A stretch of 64,000 nucleotides of DNA from Methylobacterium oryzae (GCF_021398735.1 NZ_CP090349.1:3739001-3803000); one strand, 5' to 3'; shown: positions 11,488 to 20,964, counted from the first letter of the stretch. The notes: generated by a model from the sequence alone, not told the origin. Translations and numbers: made by a program.

Positions 11488-12486
11488 TCAGTTCGAGGCC
11501 GCTTCCGTGAAGCTCCGGTCCACGGCCCGGCCGACGTCGAGCGTCTTCGACAGGATGCCGTACCGCGTCGCCCGGTCCGAGGCGTCCTGGACCTCCTTCA
11601 CGACGCCCTCGTCGAGCGCGATCGGGCGCGTCCGCTGCGCCGTGTAGGCCGCGCGCAGGACGTCCTCCGGCATCTTCGTCAGCGCGGCCGTGTTCCGGGC
11701 GTAGGCGTCCAGATGGTCCAGCGACCAGAGCCGCGCCCGGTTCAGGCGGCTCAGGAAGTCCTGCAGCGCCGCCCGCTTGGTGGCGATGGCGCTGTCCGAG
11801 GCGACGATGAAGGTGATGGTCGGCGTAAGGCCCGCGCCGTCCGCGATCGGCCGGGCCTTGTCCTTGAGCGTCGCGAACGCGACGTAGGGCTCCCAGACCG
11901 CCCAGGCATCCACCGAGCCGGCCATCAGCGCGACCTTCGCGTCGACTGGGTTGAGTGGCGCGAAGGTGGCCTCGGACGGCGCGATCCCGGCCTTCTCCAG
12001 CGTCGCGCTGATCAGGAACTGGCCCCAGCCGCCGCGGGTGCCGGCGAGCCGCTTGCCCTTCAGATCCGCGGCCGAGCGGATCGGCGAATCTGCGCGGACC
12101 AGGATCGTCTGCGTCCGGGGATCGGACTTGGTGCCGCCGATCGCCTTGATCGGTGCCCCGGCCGCAACGACGGTGAGGAAGGAGAGATCGCCGGTGTAGC
12201 CGACATCGAGGGCGCCGGCGTTGAGCGCCTCCAGGATCGGCGCGGCGGCGGGGAATTCCGACCACGCAATCCGGTAGGGCACATCCTTCGCGTAGCCGGC
12301 GATCTCGAGGAGCGACCGGTTCCCGCCCTTCTGGTCGCCGACCCGCAGGACAATCTCCTCCGCGCGGGCGGCCAACGCCGCCAGCGTCACGGTGGCCAGC
12401 GTCATCGTGGCCAGCGTCAGTGCGGTCGCGAGCCGCGCCCCGGCGAGCCGGCGGCCACCGGGCCGCAAGTGAGATCGGATGAACAT
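11488..12486 (-). CDS. ABC transporter substrate-binding protein, aliphatic sulfonate type (SsuA-like)
   Basis: A 332-residue periplasmic binding protein of the NMT1/SsuA group. The signal peptide (residues 1-42) ends ARA before EEIVLRVG. The body shows the family's features: RVGDQKGGNRSLLE, GALDVGYTGDLSFL, LKGKRLAGTRGGWGQFLI and VDAWAVWEPYVA. SsuA proteins bind alkanesulfonates or taurine for an ABC importer. No permease or ATPase gene adjoins it, so it may serve a transporter encoded elsewhere. The ATG at 12486 was preferred because GGCAGG precedes it and the signal peptide begins there. The hydrophobic core contains in-frame 15-bp repeats (12377-12420). Confidence 0.85.
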   Translation of the reverse strand: MFIRSHLRPGGRRLAGARLATALTLATMTLATVTLAALAARAEEIVLRVGDQKGGNRSLLEIAGYAKDVPYRIAWSEFPAAAPILEALNAGALDVGYTGDLSFLTVVAAGAPIKAIGGTKSDPRTQTILVRADSPIRSAADLKGKRLAGTRGGWGQFLISATLEKAGIAPSEATFAPLNPVDAKVALMAGSVDAWAVWEPYVAFATLKDKARPIADGAGLTPTITFIVASDSAIATKRAALQDFLSRLNRARLWSLDHLDAYARNTAALTKMPEDVLRAAYTAQRTRPIALDEGVVKEVQDASDRATRYGILSKTLDVGRAVDRSFTEAASN

Positions 12487-12627
12487 GGGGCCTGCCGGGA
12501 TACGCGGCCCGCGTTGCGCGGGCCTGTTCGGTAGAAGGCCGAGTTTATGCTTGTCTCGAGGGCGGTCAATGAAACGGAAATCTGTATTGCCCGCGGTCGG
12601 CAGACAAGACGACATCCGGCTGACCTC

Positions 12628-12655
12628 CGCGGGGAGACGAATGTCTTTCCCCGCG
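12628..12655. other. Strong hairpin between NUDIX and SsuA-like genes
   Basis: An 8-bp outer stem (12628-12635 with 12648-12655) continues into an inner GAC/GTC stem. It lies 12 bases after the stop of the minus-strand NUDIX gene. There is no T-run, so it could be a terminator of the GC-rich type or an mRNA-stabilising structure. Confidence 0.45.
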
Positions 12656-12666
12656 CGCCGCGCCGG

Positions 12667-13401
12667 TCAACGGGCGGGCGGGAACGTGTCCGCCAGGTAG
12701 GCCCGCACGAAGCCCGGCATCCGCGCGGGATCGATGTCCTCACGCCCCCGCACCACGTGCATCCCGGCGAGCTCCGGCTCGGCCTCGGCGCCGAGATGGT
12801 CGGCGATCCGCGCCACGATCCTCGCGGCCGGCTCGGGGAAGCGCACCGGCCGCAGGAAGGCGAGCTGGCCCTCCCCCTCAAGAAGCACCCAGTCCGTCTC
12901 AGCCCCGGCCGGCAGCGCGAGGCCGGTCTCCTCGGCGAGTTCCCGGGCGGCGCTGCCGGTGAGATCGACCCGCGCGCCGCGCACGTCGTCCGGATCCGGG
13001 GTGCCGCAGGGGAAGTAGAGCTGGCCGGCATTGGCCGTGTGGGCGCCCATCTCGCCGAGCAAGACGGCGCCGTCCGCCGTCCAGGGCACGATCGCCGCGA
13101 AGGCGTTGGCGATGCGCGGCTCGGGGTGGGGCCTGTCCCGGTAGTAGGTGAAGGTCGCGTAGCGCGTCGCGAACAGGTCGAGCCGGGCGACCCCGTCGGC
13201 GACCGCGTGGTCGCAGCACAGCAGGACGGTCCCGTCGAACATGCCGGGGCTGCGGCGCAGCCGGGTCTGCCAGTGGGCCGCGATGGCGGCTTCGTGCACG
13301 CGCGGGAAGGCCCAGTCGTGGTCTACGAACCGCGCCGCCACCTCCGCGACGCGGGTGATCCGGAAGCCGTCGGAGACGCCGTCGGAGGAGCCTTCAGACA
13401 T
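12667..13401 (-). CDS. NUDIX hydrolase family protein
   Basis: A 244-residue protein with a NUDIX domain in its second half. The box is recognisable as GxxxxxxxxxxxxGSAARELAEETGL, with the REx2EE core (RELAEE), preceded by QLYFPCGTPDP where the first Gly sits. Nudix enzymes hydrolyse nucleoside diphosphates linked to another group; the substrate is unknown. The N-terminal 110 residues have no recognised domain. The ATG at 13401 overlaps the end of phzF by 8 bases, so the two are translationally coupled in a minus-strand unit pdxY-like - phzF - NUDIX. Confidence 0.8.
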   Translation of the reverse strand: MSEGSSDGVSDGFRITRVAEVAARFVDHDWAFPRVHEAAIAAHWQTRLRRSPGMFDGTVLLCCDHAVADGVARLDLFATRYATFTYYRDRPHPEPRIANAFAAIVPWTADGAVLLGEMGAHTANAGQLYFPCGTPDPDDVRGARVDLTGSAARELAEETGLALPAGAETDWVLLEGEGQLAFLRPVRFPEPAARIVARIADHLGAEAEPELAGMHVVRGREDIDPARMPGFVRAYLADTFPPAR

Positions 13402-14278
13402 GCAGGCTGCCGTCCGACAGGATCACGGCGGCGCCGCCGATCTCGACGCCCTGCAGGGCGCCGGCCGCGATCGTGAGCTGGAGCGCGATGTCGCTCGGCC
13501 GCCCCATCGCCTCGCCCTGGCGGATCGCCACGTCGTGGGTGCCGTCGCCCAGCGCCTCGAACTGCATCAGCACCCCCGCGAAGGCGGAGGCCGCCGAGCC
13601 GGTGGCGGGATCCTCCGGCACGCCGACATTCGGCGCGAACATGCGGACGCGCCAGCGCTGACCGGTGCCCTCGGGATCCGGGGCGTAGAGGTAGAGCCCG
13701 TCGGCCGGATCGGGCGCCTGGGCCGTCCGGGCGGCGTCGAGGGCGGCGACCGACGCCACCGGCACGCAGGTGAAGGTCGGCCCCACGCCGTGGCGGCTCG
13801 GCGCGTGCCGGCCGGTGCCGATGTCGCCGGGCTCGAGGCCCAGGAGCCGCGCCAGCGCGGCGGGATCGGGGCCGGGACCGAGGTAGTCCGGCAGGACCGG
13901 GAGGCGGAACCGGGCCCGTCCGCCGGTCCCGTCCGCCAGGGTCTCGACCACGCAGGGGACGATCCCGATCCCCTCCTCCAGGCCGAAGGCCCGGGCGTCG
14001 CCCCGGGTCGGGTCCTGCAGCGCCAGCAGCACGGCCGTGCCCACCGTCGGGTGCCCGGCGAAGGGCAGCTCCCGGGCGGGGGTGAAGATGCGCAGCGACG
14101 CCCTGTGCCGGGCCTCCGCGGGCGGGAAGACGAAGACCGTCTCCGACAGGTTGAACTCCCGCGCGATGGCCTGCATGGCCGCGGTGTCGAGCCCCTCCGC
14201 GTCGAGCACCACGGCGAGTGGATTGCCGGCGAGCCTCCGCTCGGTGAACACATCGAGGGTGACGAAGCGGCGCGCCAT
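13394..14278 (-). CDS. PhzF family isomerase/epimerase-like protein
   Basis: A 294-residue member of the PhzF/diaminopimelate-epimerase-like fold. The start FVTLDVFTERRLAGNPLAVV, catalytic Glu46 in NLSETVF, RELPFAGHPTVGTA and the second-half PEDPATGSAASAFAG all match. PhzF itself isomerises a dihydroxyanthranilate in phenazine synthesis. Most bacterial homologues have no known substrate and no phenazine genes are nearby, so only the family can be named. AGGAAGG precedes the ATG. The gene overlaps the NUDIX gene by 8 bases. Confidence 0.88.
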   Translation of the reverse strand: MARRFVTLDVFTERRLAGNPLAVVLDAEGLDTAAMQAIAREFNLSETVFVFPPAEARHRASLRIFTPARELPFAGHPTVGTAVLLALQDPTRGDARAFGLEEGIGIVPCVVETLADGTGGRARFRLPVLPDYLGPGPDPAALARLLGLEPGDIGTGRHAPSRHGVGPTFTCVPVASVAALDAARTAQAPDPADGLYLYAPDPEGTGQRWRVRMFAPNVGVPEDPATGSAASAFAGVLMQFEALGDGTHDVAIRQGEAMGRPSDIALQLTIAAGALQGVEIGGAAVILSDGSLHV

Positions 14279-14335
14279 CGTGTCGATCCTTCCTGCTCTC
14301 TGCGGACTTGGGCGGAGCGGTTTGCCGGGGGCGCC

Positions 14336-15184
14336 TCAGACCGCCTCGACCGGAAACCGCGCGCTCGGGTTCACGTACTCCTCCTGCGCGGCGACCGTCA
14401 GGATCTCCCGCGATCCCGCCTCGGCGGTGCGCTTGAGCAGCCCGTAGATCGAGGCCGCCGCCGCGCCCAGCGCCGCCTCGGCCGAGCCGGTCCGGGCGTA
14501 ATGCACCAGGAACAGCGCCGCGATGCAGTCGCCGGCCCCGTTCACCGCGATGGCGAGCCGCGGCGTCCGGACCCGGAACACCCGCCCCTCCGCGCCCGCG
14601 AGCAGGTCGATGCTGTCGGCGGGCGTGTCGGCGCAGAGCGCCGAGGTGACCAGGACCACCCGCGGCCCGCGCGCCCGGAGCGCCGCGATCGCGGACCCGG
14701 CCTCCGCCAGGGTGCCGCTCGGCAGGCCGGTGAGCAGGCCGAGCTCGAACTGGTTGGGGGTAAGGATGTCGGCGGCCGGGACAGCGCGCTCGCGCAGGAA
14801 CGCCTCGATGCCGGGCCGCACGTAGACGCCCTCCTCGACGTCGCCGATCACCGGGTCGCAGCAGTAGAGCGCCCGCGGGTTCGCCGCGCGCACGGCGTCC
14901 ACCGCCTCCAGAATCGCGGCGCCTATCTCCGCCGAGCCCATGTAGCCCGACAGGACCGCGTCGCAGCGGCCCAGGACGCCGCGCTCGCCGATGCCGCGCA
15001 CCACCTCGCGGATCATCGCCGCGTCGAAGACGGGGCCGCGCCACGCGCCGTAGCCGGTGTGGTTTGAGAACTGAACCGTGTGGACCGGCCAGACCTCGAC
15101 CCCGAGCCGCTGCATCGGGAACACCGCCGAGGCGTTGCCGACATGGCCGTAGGCGACGTGGGACTGGATCGACAGGACGTTCAA
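14336..15184 (-). CDS. pdxY: Pyridoxal kinase
   Basis: A 282-residue ribokinase-fold kinase that phosphorylates pyridoxal for PLP salvage. The start NVLSIQSHVAYGHVGN is diagnostic of PdxK/PdxY. CDPVIGD in mid-protein and the NGAGDCIAALFL anion-hole motif with catalytic Asp near the C-terminus are present. No ATG lies at the start of the conserved region; TTG at 15184 gives the normal N-terminus and is the best start. It is divergent from the DedA gene and is followed by phzF 57 bases later. Confidence 0.9.
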   Translation of the reverse strand: MNVLSIQSHVAYGHVGNASAVFPMQRLGVEVWPVHTVQFSNHTGYGAWRGPVFDAAMIREVVRGIGERGVLGRCDAVLSGYMGSAEIGAAILEAVDAVRAANPRALYCCDPVIGDVEEGVYVRPGIEAFLRERAVPAADILTPNQFELGLLTGLPSGTLAEAGSAIAALRARGPRVVLVTSALCADTPADSIDLLAGAEGRVFRVRTPRLAIAVNGAGDCIAALFLVHYARTGSAEAALGAAAASIYGLLKRTAEAGSREILTVAAQEEYVNPSARFPVEAV

Positions 15185-15320
15185 CGCGGGACTCGCTCGT
15201 TGTCCCGCTACGGTTAGCCGGTTCCCGCGCCGGCCGCACCCCTGTCCCTTGCCGCCCTCCCCCGCGCGCCTCAGATGGGACCGACCCTTCTCCCATCCCC
15301 CGAGCCCCGTTCGGAGCCCC

Positions 15321-15842
15321 ATGGACATCGAAGCCCTGCGCACCTCGACCCTCGCCTTCGTGGAGGCGCACAAGGCCTGGACGCCGGTCATCGCGGGCGG
15401 CCTCGCCTTCTGCGAATCGATCGCGATCCTGTCGCTGTTCGTCCCGGCAACCGTGATCCTGGTCGGCATCGGGGCCCTCGTCGGCGGCGCCGACATCCCG
15501 TTCTGGCCGGTGGTGATCGCCGCGGCGCTCGGGGCCGCCCTCGGCGACTGGATCTCCTACGAGGCCGGGCGCTGGCTCGGGCCGGGGGCAAAGACCAAGT
15601 GGCCGCTGCGGCGCTATCCCGAGCTCATGGCCAAGGCCGAGGCCTTCATCGGCCGGTGGGGCATCGCCGCGGTGGCCCTGGGGCGCTTCTTCGGGCCGGC
15701 CCGCGCTCTGGTCCCGCTCTTCGCCGGGATCCTCGGCCTGGCGCGGCTGCCGTTCCAGCTGGCCAACGTCGCCTCCGCGCTGGTCTGGGCCTTCGTCCTT
15801 CTGGCCCCCGGGGCCGGGCTGCTCACGTGGCTCGACCGATAA
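15321..15842 (+). CDS. DedA family membrane protein
   Basis: A 173-residue integral membrane protein of the DedA/SNARE-associated family. Hydrophobic segments lie at about residues 22-55, 60-75, 118-140 and 145-168. The conserved motif GDWISYEAGRWLG and the later GRFFGPARALVPLFAGI stretch, with its conserved Arg residues, fit the family. DedA proteins are linked to undecaprenyl phosphate and lipid translocation. The ATG at 15321 opens the first helix. It is divergent from pdxY and followed 16 bases later by the BtuF-like gene, so they are probably cotranscribed. Confidence 0.9.
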   Translation: MDIEALRTSTLAFVEAHKAWTPVIAGGLAFCESIAILSLFVPATVILVGIGALVGGADIPFWPVVIAAALGAALGDWISYEAGRWLGPGAKTKWPLRRYPELMAKAEAFIGRWGIAAVALGRFFGPARALVPLFAGILGLARLPFQLANVASALVWAFVLLAPGAGLLTWLDR

Positions 15843-15858
15843 TCCGGCTCGACCGCTG

Positions 15859-16635
15859 ATGCGCCGCTTCCCGCCCGAGCGGATCGTCTGCCTCACCGAG
15901 GAGACGGTCGAGACCCTGTACCTCCTGGGCGCGGAGGACAGGATCGTCGGCGTCTCGGGCTACGCGGTGCGCCCGCCCCGGGTCCGCCGGGAGAAGCCGC
16001 GCGTCTCGGCCTTCACCAGTGCGGACATCCCGAAGATCCTGGCGCTGGCGCCGGACCTCGTCCTGGCCTTCTCGGACCTCCAGGCCGGCATCGTCGCCGA
16101 CCTCGCCCGCGCGGGCGTGGCGGTCCACCTGTTCAACCAGCGTGACGTGGCGGGCTGCCTCGCGATGGTGCGCACGCTCGGCGCCCTCGTGGGCCTGCCG
16201 GAGCGGGCCGAGACCCTGGCGGCGGGCCTCGAGGCGCGGCTGGCCGCGGCCGCCGCCTCGGTCCGGGAGCGGCCGCCCCCGCGCGTCTACTTCGAGGAGT
16301 GGGACGCGCCGATGATCTCCGGCATCGGCTGGGTCTCGGACCTGATCGGCCTCGCCGGCGGCCGGGACGTCTTCCCGGAGCTGAGCCGCCAGCCGGCCGC
16401 GAAGGACCGGATCGTCACCGCCGAGCAGGTGATCGCGGCCGCGCCCGACGTGATCCTCGCCTCGTGGTGCGGCAAGCGGGTCAATGTCGAGCGCATCCGG
16501 TCCCGGCCCGGCTGGGCGGCGATCCCGGCGGTGCGCGACGGGCGCATCCACGAGATCAAGTCGCCGCTGATCCTGCAGCCCGGCCCGGCCGCCCTCACCG
16601 ACGGGTTCGACGCGATTCGGGCCTGCCTCGGGTGA
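15859..16635 (+). CDS. BtuF-like cobalamin/metal-chelate binding protein
   Basis: A 258-residue type III periplasmic-binding fold protein: RIVCLTEETVETLYLLGAED, then KPRVSAFTSADIPKILALAPDLVLA and SWCGKRVNVERI are standard for the BtuF/cobalamin-binding family. No signal peptide is visible at the chosen ATG, which is unusual for an importer subunit and is shared by many cytosolic 'cobalamin-binding protein' annotations. No permease is nearby. Whether it binds B12 is inferred only from family resemblance. It starts 16 bases after the DedA gene. Confidence 0.8.
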   Translation: MRRFPPERIVCLTEETVETLYLLGAEDRIVGVSGYAVRPPRVRREKPRVSAFTSADIPKILALAPDLVLAFSDLQAGIVADLARAGVAVHLFNQRDVAGCLAMVRTLGALVGLPERAETLAAGLEARLAAAAASVRERPPPRVYFEEWDAPMISGIGWVSDLIGLAGGRDVFPELSRQPAAKDRIVTAEQVIAAAPDVILASWCGKRVNVERIRSRPGWAAIPAVRDGRIHEIKSPLILQPGPAALTDGFDAIRACLG

Positions 16636-16750
16636 TCGCCTCAGGGTGATGCGTGGGGCGATGCCGCGCCGCAGGTGACGGACCGGGCGCGACTTGGCAG
16701 GATGTCCCGATTCGGTACAGACGCACCCGCAGACGCATCCCCCGAGCTCG

Positions 16751-17263
16751 ATGTCCGCTTCCCTCGGCCTTCCCGATTCCGCGCCCCCAGCCGTCGAGGC
16801 GCTGCTGCCGCCCGACCGGCGGCAATCGCCCACAGCCCTGCGCATCCAGCGCGGCGTGCGCCGGTTGTTCTCCGAGATGGGCTGCGTCACCCTGCCGGAA
16901 TTCTCCCTCGTCAACGGCCGCCGCGCCGACGTGATCGCGCTCTGCGGCGCCGGCAAGCTCACCATCGTGGAGATCAAGTCGAGCGTGGCCGATTTCCGCG
17001 CCGACCGGAAATGGCCGGATTACCGCGACTTCTGCGACCGGTTTTTCTTCGCCATCCCCGAGGACGTGCCCGAGTCGCTGATCCCGGAAGAGTGCGGCCT
17101 GATCGTCGCCGACGCCTACGGGGCCGGGATCCTGCGGGAGCCGCCCGAGCACCCGCTGAGCGGCGCCCGCCGCAAGGCCGTGACGCTGCGCTTCGCCCAC
17201 AGCGCCGCGCGCATCCTGCACGCGCTGGCCGACCCGGGCGCCGTGCGGGAAGGGGCTCTCTAG
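16751..17263 (+). CDS. mmcB: MmcB family DNA repair protein (putative nuclease)
   Basis: A 170-residue protein matching the MmcB (DUF1052) family, which in Caulobacter is needed for mitomycin C resistance and belongs to the LexA regulon. The central ADVIAL ... KLTIVEIKSSVADFRADRKWPDYR block carries a D...ExK arrangement of restriction-endonuclease-like nucleases. The ATG at 16751 was preferred over an upstream ATG at 16694 because the family begins near it. A LexA box was not recognised upstream. Confidence 0.85.
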   Translation: MSASLGLPDSAPPAVEALLPPDRRQSPTALRIQRGVRRLFSEMGCVTLPEFSLVNGRRADVIALCGAGKLTIVEIKSSVADFRADRKWPDYRDFCDRFFFAIPEDVPESLIPEECGLIVADAYGAGILREPPEHPLSGARRKAVTLRFAHSAARILHALADPGAVREGAL

Positions 17264-17381
17264 GGCGCGGCCCGCACCGCGACCCTCGGCGAACCTTCGG
17301 CCGACGCGGTATTCATCCGACCGGGAAACGTCCTAGAACGGCCGCGCTTGCCGGGCCTCCGGCGCCGGGCCCGATCCACCG

Positions 17382-18986
17382 ATGACATCCGTCGCCCTGT
17401 TCGAGCTGATCCTCGGTCTCCTCGGCGCGGCCCTGCTGCTGTCGCTGGCGGCCGGGCGCCTCGGTTTCCCGCCGGCCGCCGCCCTCGTCGTCGGCGGCAT
17501 GGCGCTGGCGGTGGTGCCGGGCCTGCCGGCCTTCGATCTCGATCCGGACCTGATCATGGTCCTGTTCCTGCCGCCGCTCCTGCTCGAATCCGCCTACTTC
17601 ACCGTCTGGCGCGACTTCCGGGCGAGCCTCGGCCCGATCCTGTCCCTGTCCCTCGGCGCGGTCCTGTTCACGACCCTCGTGGTCGGGCTCGTCGCCCACG
17701 CGGTGGTGCCGTCCCTGCCCTGGGCCGCCTGCTTCGCCCTCGGCGCCATCGTCTCGCCGCCGGACGCGGTGGCCGCCAAGGCGGTGCTGGCCCGCGTCGC
17801 CCTGCCCCGCCGGATGATCACGGTCCTGGAGGGCGAGAGCCTCGTGAACGACGCCTCGGGCCTCGTGCTCTACCGCTTCGCGGTGGCGGCGGCGCTCACC
17901 GGCACCTTCAGCGCCTGGGCGGCGGCCGGCAGCTTCGCGTGGCTCGCGGTGGCGGGTGTCGCGGTCGGGATCGCGTGCGGGGTGGCGGTGACCCTGGTGA
18001 TACGCCGGATGCACGACGCCAACGCCATCACGGTGCTGAGCTTCCTCGCCGCCTACGTCGCCTACCTCGCGGCCGAGGAGATCCACGCCTCCGGTGTCCT
18101 GGCCGTGGTCGCTTGCGGCCTGATGATGGGCGGCCGGGAGCACGAGACCTTCGACGCGCATGCCCGCCGCCATTCCGTGGCGGTGTGGGAGTTCGTGGTC
18201 TTCGTGCTGGAGGCCCTGGTCTTCGTGCTGATCGGCTTGGCGCTCCGCGGCGTGCTCGCCCGGACCGGCGGCCAGATGGGCGCGCTCGAGGCGGAGTTGC
18301 CGCTGGCGCTCGCCGTCACGGCGACCTGCGTCGTCGCCCGTCTGCTCTGGGTGTTCCCGGCCGTCTACCTGCGGCGGCTCCTGTCGCCGCGGGTCCGCGC
18401 GCAGGAGCCCGCCCCGAACCCGGCCGTGCCGCTGATCGTCGGGTGGGCCGGCATGCGCGGGGTCGTGACCCTGGCGGCCGCCCTGGCTCTGCCGGTGGAT
18501 TTCCCCGGCCGCGACGCGATCCTGGTCGCGGCCTTCGCGGTGATCCTGTTCACCGTGCTCGTGCAGGGCACGACCCTGGGGCCGCTGATCCGCAGCCTCC
18601 GCCTCGACCCCGCGGCGCATCTCCCCGAGGGCCACCTCGACGCGCCGATGGCCCGCGTCGTCGTGAACGAGGCCGGGCTCGCCGCCCTACAGGGCTTGGT
18701 GTTCGCCGAGACCGGGGCGCTGAAGCACCCGCGCCTCGTGGAGGAGTACCGCCGCCGGGTGCGGGCGGCCTCGCGGGACCGCGACGAGCGGGCGGCGCTG
18801 GAGGCCGAGAAGACCGAGCACTTCGCCGCCGCCCTGCTCGCCGTGCGCTCAGGCCGGTCGGCCCTGATCGACCTGCACCGGCAGAACCGGATCCACAGCT
18901 CGGTGCTGCGGCAGCTCGAGACGGAGATCGACTTGGAGGAACTCCATCTCAAGCGTCTGGCCGGGACCGCACCGGCCCACGGCTGA
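17382..18986 (+). CDS. CPA1 family Na+/H+ (or K+/H+) antiporter
   Basis: A 534-residue inner-membrane exchanger with about a dozen hydrophobic segments in residues 1-400. The transport-site motif GESLVNDASGLVLYR places the conserved Asn-Asp pair at 156-157, and GAIVSPPDAVAAKAVL and GWAGMRGVVTLAAALALP are other family hallmarks. The last 120 residues are a cytoplasmic charged helical tail. It should exchange Na+ or K+ for protons in pH and salt homeostasis; ion specificity cannot be read here. It follows mmcB by 118 bases. Confidence 0.92.
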   Translation: MTSVALFELILGLLGAALLLSLAAGRLGFPPAAALVVGGMALAVVPGLPAFDLDPDLIMVLFLPPLLLESAYFTVWRDFRASLGPILSLSLGAVLFTTLVVGLVAHAVVPSLPWAACFALGAIVSPPDAVAAKAVLARVALPRRMITVLEGESLVNDASGLVLYRFAVAAALTGTFSAWAAAGSFAWLAVAGVAVGIACGVAVTLVIRRMHDANAITVLSFLAAYVAYLAAEEIHASGVLAVVACGLMMGGREHETFDAHARRHSVAVWEFVVFVLEALVFVLIGLALRGVLARTGGQMGALEAELPLALAVTATCVVARLLWVFPAVYLRRLLSPRVRAQEPAPNPAVPLIVGWAGMRGVVTLAAALALPVDFPGRDAILVAAFAVILFTVLVQGTTLGPLIRSLRLDPAAHLPEGHLDAPMARVVVNEAGLAALQGLVFAETGALKHPRLVEEYRRRVRAASRDRDERAALEAEKTEHFAAALLAVRSGRSALIDLHRQNRIHSSVLRQLETEIDLEELHLKRLAGTAPAHG

Positions 18987-19001
18987 GTCGGGGCGCTGGC
19001 G

Positions 19002-19280
19002 TCAGTGGGCCGCGCACCCGTCCGCCGACTGGCCGTAGCCGCTGTAGACCACCCGGACCTTGCGTAGGCAGCTTCCCTCAGCCTTCGGCGCGGCCGCCAC
19101 GGGGGCGACCTCTACCGGCTCGACCCGCAGGGTGGCGGCCACCGGCTGGTCTTCGGAAGTGGCGAGCGCACGGCTGGCGCTCATCACGAAGGGCGTGGCG
19201 GCCAGCGACGAGATGGCGAGCGCGGCGAAGACGGCGATGTTCTTGCGGCCGAAGCTGGTGCGGATGCGAGCATTGTACAT
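19002..19280 (-). CDS. Small exported protein of unknown function, 92 aa
   Basis: An N-terminal basic stretch (MYNARIRTSFGRKN) is followed by a hydrophobic segment (IAVFAALAISSLAATPFVM), then a Pro/Ala/Val-rich linker and a C-terminal region with two cysteines (GSCLRKVRVVYSGYGQSADGC). Probably exported or membrane-anchored, with a possible disulfide. The family is not recognised. It converges on the antiporter gene with only 15 bases between stops. Confidence 0.6.
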   Translation of the reverse strand: MYNARIRTSFGRKNIAVFAALAISSLAATPFVMSASRALATSEDQPVAATLRVEPVEVAPVAAAPKAEGSCLRKVRVVYSGYGQSADGCAAH

Positions 19281-19429
19281 GACGGGTCGTCCGACGTTCT
19301 GTATTCGGCAGCGCTGAGGTGCCGAGATCCCCTGTTGCGCTGATAACTTGGCCGTCAGCTCGGCGGTTCCGGTTTATTGCCCAAAAACCGCCACGCTTGG
19401 GTGTCCCGGCGCACGTCGGGCGCCGGCGC

Positions 19430-19879
19430 TCAGAAGATCCTGCGGTACTGAACGAAGCCCGACTTCTCGGCGATCCGGTCGTAGAGCTGCATCGCGTCCG
19501 CGTTGGTCTCGTGCGTCAGCCAGTGGACGCGCGAGCAGCCGGCGGCCTGCGCGGCCGCGTAGACGTGCTCGATCAGCCGACGGCCGATCCCGAGCCCGCG
19601 CGTGCCGTCCGCCACGAACAGGTCCTGGAGGTAGCAGTAGTCGCCGATCGTCCAGGCCGAGCGGTGGCGGATGTGGTGGACGAGGCCGACCGCCTCGGCA
19701 CCGCGCCACGCCAGGGCACCGTCCACCGGCTCGGCCGGATCGTTGAGGCGCTGCCAGGTCGTGTCGGTGACAACGTCCGACAGGTCGACCTTGTAGAAGG
19801 ACTGGTAGCCCCGCCAGAGCGGCAGCCAAGCGTCCCGGTCGCCGGGGCCGATCGGGCGGATCGCGAGGTCAGGATCCAT
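19430..19879 (-). CDS. GNAT family N-acetyltransferase
   Basis: A 149-residue single-domain acetyltransferase. The acetyl-CoA binding motif is RGLGIGRRLIEHV (residues about 93-105), preceded by YLQDLFVADGT and followed by VHWLTHETNADAMQLYDRIAEKSGF, the usual GNAT C-terminal strand-helix. Substrate unknown. It is divergent from glyQ (about 176 bases apart). Confidence 0.88.
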   Translation of the reverse strand: MDPDLAIRPIGPGDRDAWLPLWRGYQSFYKVDLSDVVTDTTWQRLNDPAEPVDGALAWRGAEAVGLVHHIRHRSAWTIGDYCYLQDLFVADGTRGLGIGRRLIEHVYAAAQAAGCSRVHWLTHETNADAMQLYDRIAEKSGFVQYRRIF

Positions 19880-20055
19880 GATTCTCTCCGTGCTTGCGCA
19901 GCGAGCGGACCATCATCGGGACCGCATAGGCAACCCGGGCTGCCGGCGCCGCGCCCCCTCGGTCGACACCCTTTGCCTTGCACCCCTCGCCGCCCGCACC
20001 TAAACCGGCCCGCCGGCGGCCCCAGCCGCCGCGCGATCCCGAGCCGCCGAGACCG

Positions 20056-20964
20056 ATGTCCGAGAAAAAATCCTTCCAGGGTCTGATCCTGACGCTTCAG
20101 GAATTCTGGGCGGCGCAGGGCTGCGTGATCCTCCAGCCCTACGACATGGAGGTCGGTGCCGGCACGTTCCATCCGGCCACGACCCTGCGGGCGCTCGGCC
20201 CGAAGCCCTGGAAGGCGGCCTACGTTCAGCCGTCGCGCCGGCCCAAGGACGGCCGCTACGGCGAGAACCCCAACCGGCTCCAGCACTATTACCAATTCCA
20301 GGTGATCCTGAAGCCGAACCCGCCGAACCTGCAGGAGCTCTACCTCGCCTCGCTCGCCGCCATCGGCGTCGACCTGAAGCTTCACGACATCCGCTTCGTC
20401 GAGGACGACTGGGAGAGCCCGACCCTGGGCGCCTGGGGCCTCGGCTGGGAGTGCTGGTGCGACGGGATGGAGGTCAGCCAGTTCACCTATTTCCAGCAGG
20501 TGGCGGGCTTCGAGTGCGCGCCGGTGGCGGGCGAGCTGACCTACGGGCTGGAGCGGCTCGCCATGTACGTCCAGGGCGTTGAGAACGTCTACGACCTGGA
20601 CTTCAACGGCGCCGAAGGCGCCGACCGGATCACCTACGGGGACGTGTTCCTGCAGGCCGAGCAGGAGTACTCCCGCCACAACTTCGAGGCGGCCGACACC
20701 GCGATGCTGTTCCGCCAGTTCACCGACGCGGAGGCCGCCTGCCGATCCTACCTCGCGGCCGGCGCGCCGGACGCGGAGGGTGAACGCCACCGCATGGCGC
20801 AGCCGGCCTACGACCAGTGCATCAAGGCGAGCCACGTGTTCAACCTGCTCGACGCGCGCGGCGTGATCTCGGTGACGGAGCGCCAGAGTTACATCCTCCG
20901 CGTGCGCGAACTGGCCAAGGCCTGCGGCGCGGCGTGGTTAAGGACCGCCGCCGGCGGGGCGTGA
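20056..20964 (+). CDS. glyQ: Glycyl-tRNA synthetase alpha subunit
   Basis: A 302-residue class II catalytic subunit of the bacterial alpha2-beta2 enzyme that activates glycine. It begins [60 protein letters not shown] and [13 protein letters not shown] are near-invariant family segments. The ATG at 20056 gives the normal N-terminus. It forms a pair with glyS, but here a palindromic repeat (21031-21122) and a DUF3828 gene intervene. Confidence 0.97.
   Translation: MSEKKSFQGLILTLQEFWAAQGCVILQPYDMEVGAGTFHPATTLRALGPKPWKAAYVQPSRRPKDGRYGENPNRLQHYYQFQVILKPNPPNLQELYLASLAAIGVDLKLHDIRFVEDDWESPTLGAWGLGWECWCDGMEVSQFTYFQQVAGFECAPVAGELTYGLERLAMYVQGVENVYDLDFNGAEGADRITYGDVFLQAEQEYSRHNFEAADTAMLFRQFTDAEAACRSYLAAGAPDAEGERHRMAQPAYDQCIKASHVFNLLDARGVISVTERQSYILRVRELAKACGAAWLRTAAGGA

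Noticed and set aside
13241..15067. A 608-codon plus-strand open frame
   Set aside because: It overlaps phzF and pdxY on the other strand, both of which have clear family motifs.
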